A DNA stretch of 64,000 nucleotides from Channallabes apus (Eukaryota > Chordata > Actinopteri > Siluriformes > Clariidae), in assembly GCA_030522415.1 (NCBI GenBank), contig CM060112.1:5379501-5443500 (forward strand). The letters run 5' to 3'. This document shows positions 62,880-64,000 of this stretch, piece after piece. The notes beneath the pieces are model-generated. The model did not search any database and was not told the origin of the DNA. It was given only the letters and a program-made list of their open reading frames with translations. Numbering within the stretch: the stretch's first letter is position 1; each line of letters opens with the position of its first letter. A program made the translations under genes and the position numbers.

Positions 62880-64000
62880 GTTTTATTTAAAATGAATTTT
62901 ATTTCAATTGATAAAGTGTCCCCACTAGACCTGAAAAGTTTTTTAAAAAAAAGATTAAAATATATTAAAAATAACTTATTGCATGCTAAGTAAAATAAGT
63001 ACAGATTAAGTAATCAATAGCTTTTAAAAGTCCCTGTATTAATTACATTTCATTTATTAATTTGCTGAATTTGTGTCCTGAGTTTCTGTCAACACCGTCA
63101 GACATTGCTAAAAAATTAATAAAGTCAGGCCATCTTATGGTCAACCAATTTTTTTTCAAACAATCTGCTAAAGGTTACTGCTGAGGTTTGTAGGTAAATG
63201 ACACATTACTATTTTGCAAACTGTATTTGTTTCATTGCATTAAACGACTTTTATGTTGCATTAGTTTAAACTGTTCTATGACTTAATTACAGTAAGCAAT
63301 TACAGTTAAATATGTTTATTCCTTTATATGTAAATATAAAGGAATAATCTAATTAATTTCAGGCAAATATAGCAGGACAGCAGTTGTCAGTGAAAGAGTA
63401 ACAGAGAAGGAATAAGGAGAACCAAAGAAAGAGGTTAGAGAAGATTTATAGAGAACCTGAACAGAGTGATGTATTCTTCTGAAAAGAGACAGAAAGAATG
63501 AATAGCATAGTAAGAGACATCAAAAGATGAAGCATACTGTAAGTGATAATCACATGTGACTTCCTTTGCAAACACCTCTGCCCACCGGCCACACACCAAC
63601 CGCATGGTTCTACATACTGTGGAAAGATAGAAATATCTGAACCTTTGGGAATTTCATGATTTTCTGTATTAATTTATTAATTTAAAGTTAAAGATCTCAA
63701 AAAGCTACCTGGAGTCAGGTGTTAGCATCCCTGGAGTCTTATTAAGAAAATGAGTTTGGAGGTGTGGTCGGTCTGATTAAAAACCATTCAAAGTCTGTGA
63801 ATCACAATTCTGTAAATATTGCAATAATATCATACACTGTAAAAAGTGGGACTGGGCTTAATTAACAATTGTTAAATTAATATTAGTAACAAGTACATAA
63901 TAACGTTTACTTACTGCATTCTGGAGTCAAATTAAGCTGATTTAAACAAATGCTGATTAATTCTATTTCAAGTTTAAAAAAAATTTCAGTTTAAAATCAA
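62880..64000. other. AT-rich terminal stretch without a recognised gene
   Basis: Low-complexity AT-rich DNA with no open frame, conserved motif or recognised repeat. It could be intron of the vWA gene or intergenic DNA. Confidence 0.5.

Overview
The window is vertebrate nuclear DNA, almost certainly from a ray-finned fish. It has intron-rich genes with GT-AG introns, an AT-rich background, very many CA/TG microsatellites, abundant Tc1/mariner, hAT and PIF-Harbinger DNA transposons, an L2-type LINE, and many copies of a tRNA-headed SINE resembling the DANA/HE1 SINEs of ostariophysan fishes. I infer a catfish-like ostariophysan; the sequence alone does not prove the species.

Four protein-coding genes are supported, all on the + strand. 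(1) sec61a1, 2543-8824, 12 coding exons, 476 aa: the Sec61 translocon channel. (2) uroc1, 13548-35485, 19 coding exons, 675 aa: urocanate hydratase. To my knowledge these two are also linked in human (3q21), so the block looks like old synteny. (3) A WASP-family-like gene, 37518 (or 37482)-41882, 8 coding exons, about 260 aa. It has an EVH1/WH1 domain and a short proline-rich tail but no visible GBD or VCA. (4) The 5' end of a secreted von Willebrand A-domain gene, 51038-54635 and beyond, probably a type XXVIII collagen chain. Its downstream exons are not seen before the window ends.

Layout: 1-2440 upstream DNA and MITE-like debris; 2440-9600 sec61a1 with a CTGTTC-type minisatellite in intron 1; 10270-11975 PIF-Harbinger remnants carrying a SINE; 13548-35485 uroc1. 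Uroc1 is expanded by a roughly 2-kb, 21-bp minisatellite in intron 8 and by 8.8 kb of nested transposons in intron 17: an L2-like LINE inside a Tc1-like element, followed by a hAT element with an 8-bp target duplication. Next come the WASP-like gene, then 42-51 kb of repeats, then the vWA gene with a second L2 copy just upstream. From 54.9 to 62.3 kb the window is largely nested DNA transposons: a SINE, a hAT element carrying a Harbinger-type MITE, and a complete Tc1-like element with TA duplications and a frameshifted transposase.

The most interesting signal is not a protein. Many introns carry (CA)n just after the donor and/or (TG)n just before the acceptor. Two introns of the WASP-like gene carry both. 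Intron 4 of that gene is essentially one (CA)n-loop-(TG)n hairpin, the architecture of the AC/GT-bridged introns described in teleosts.
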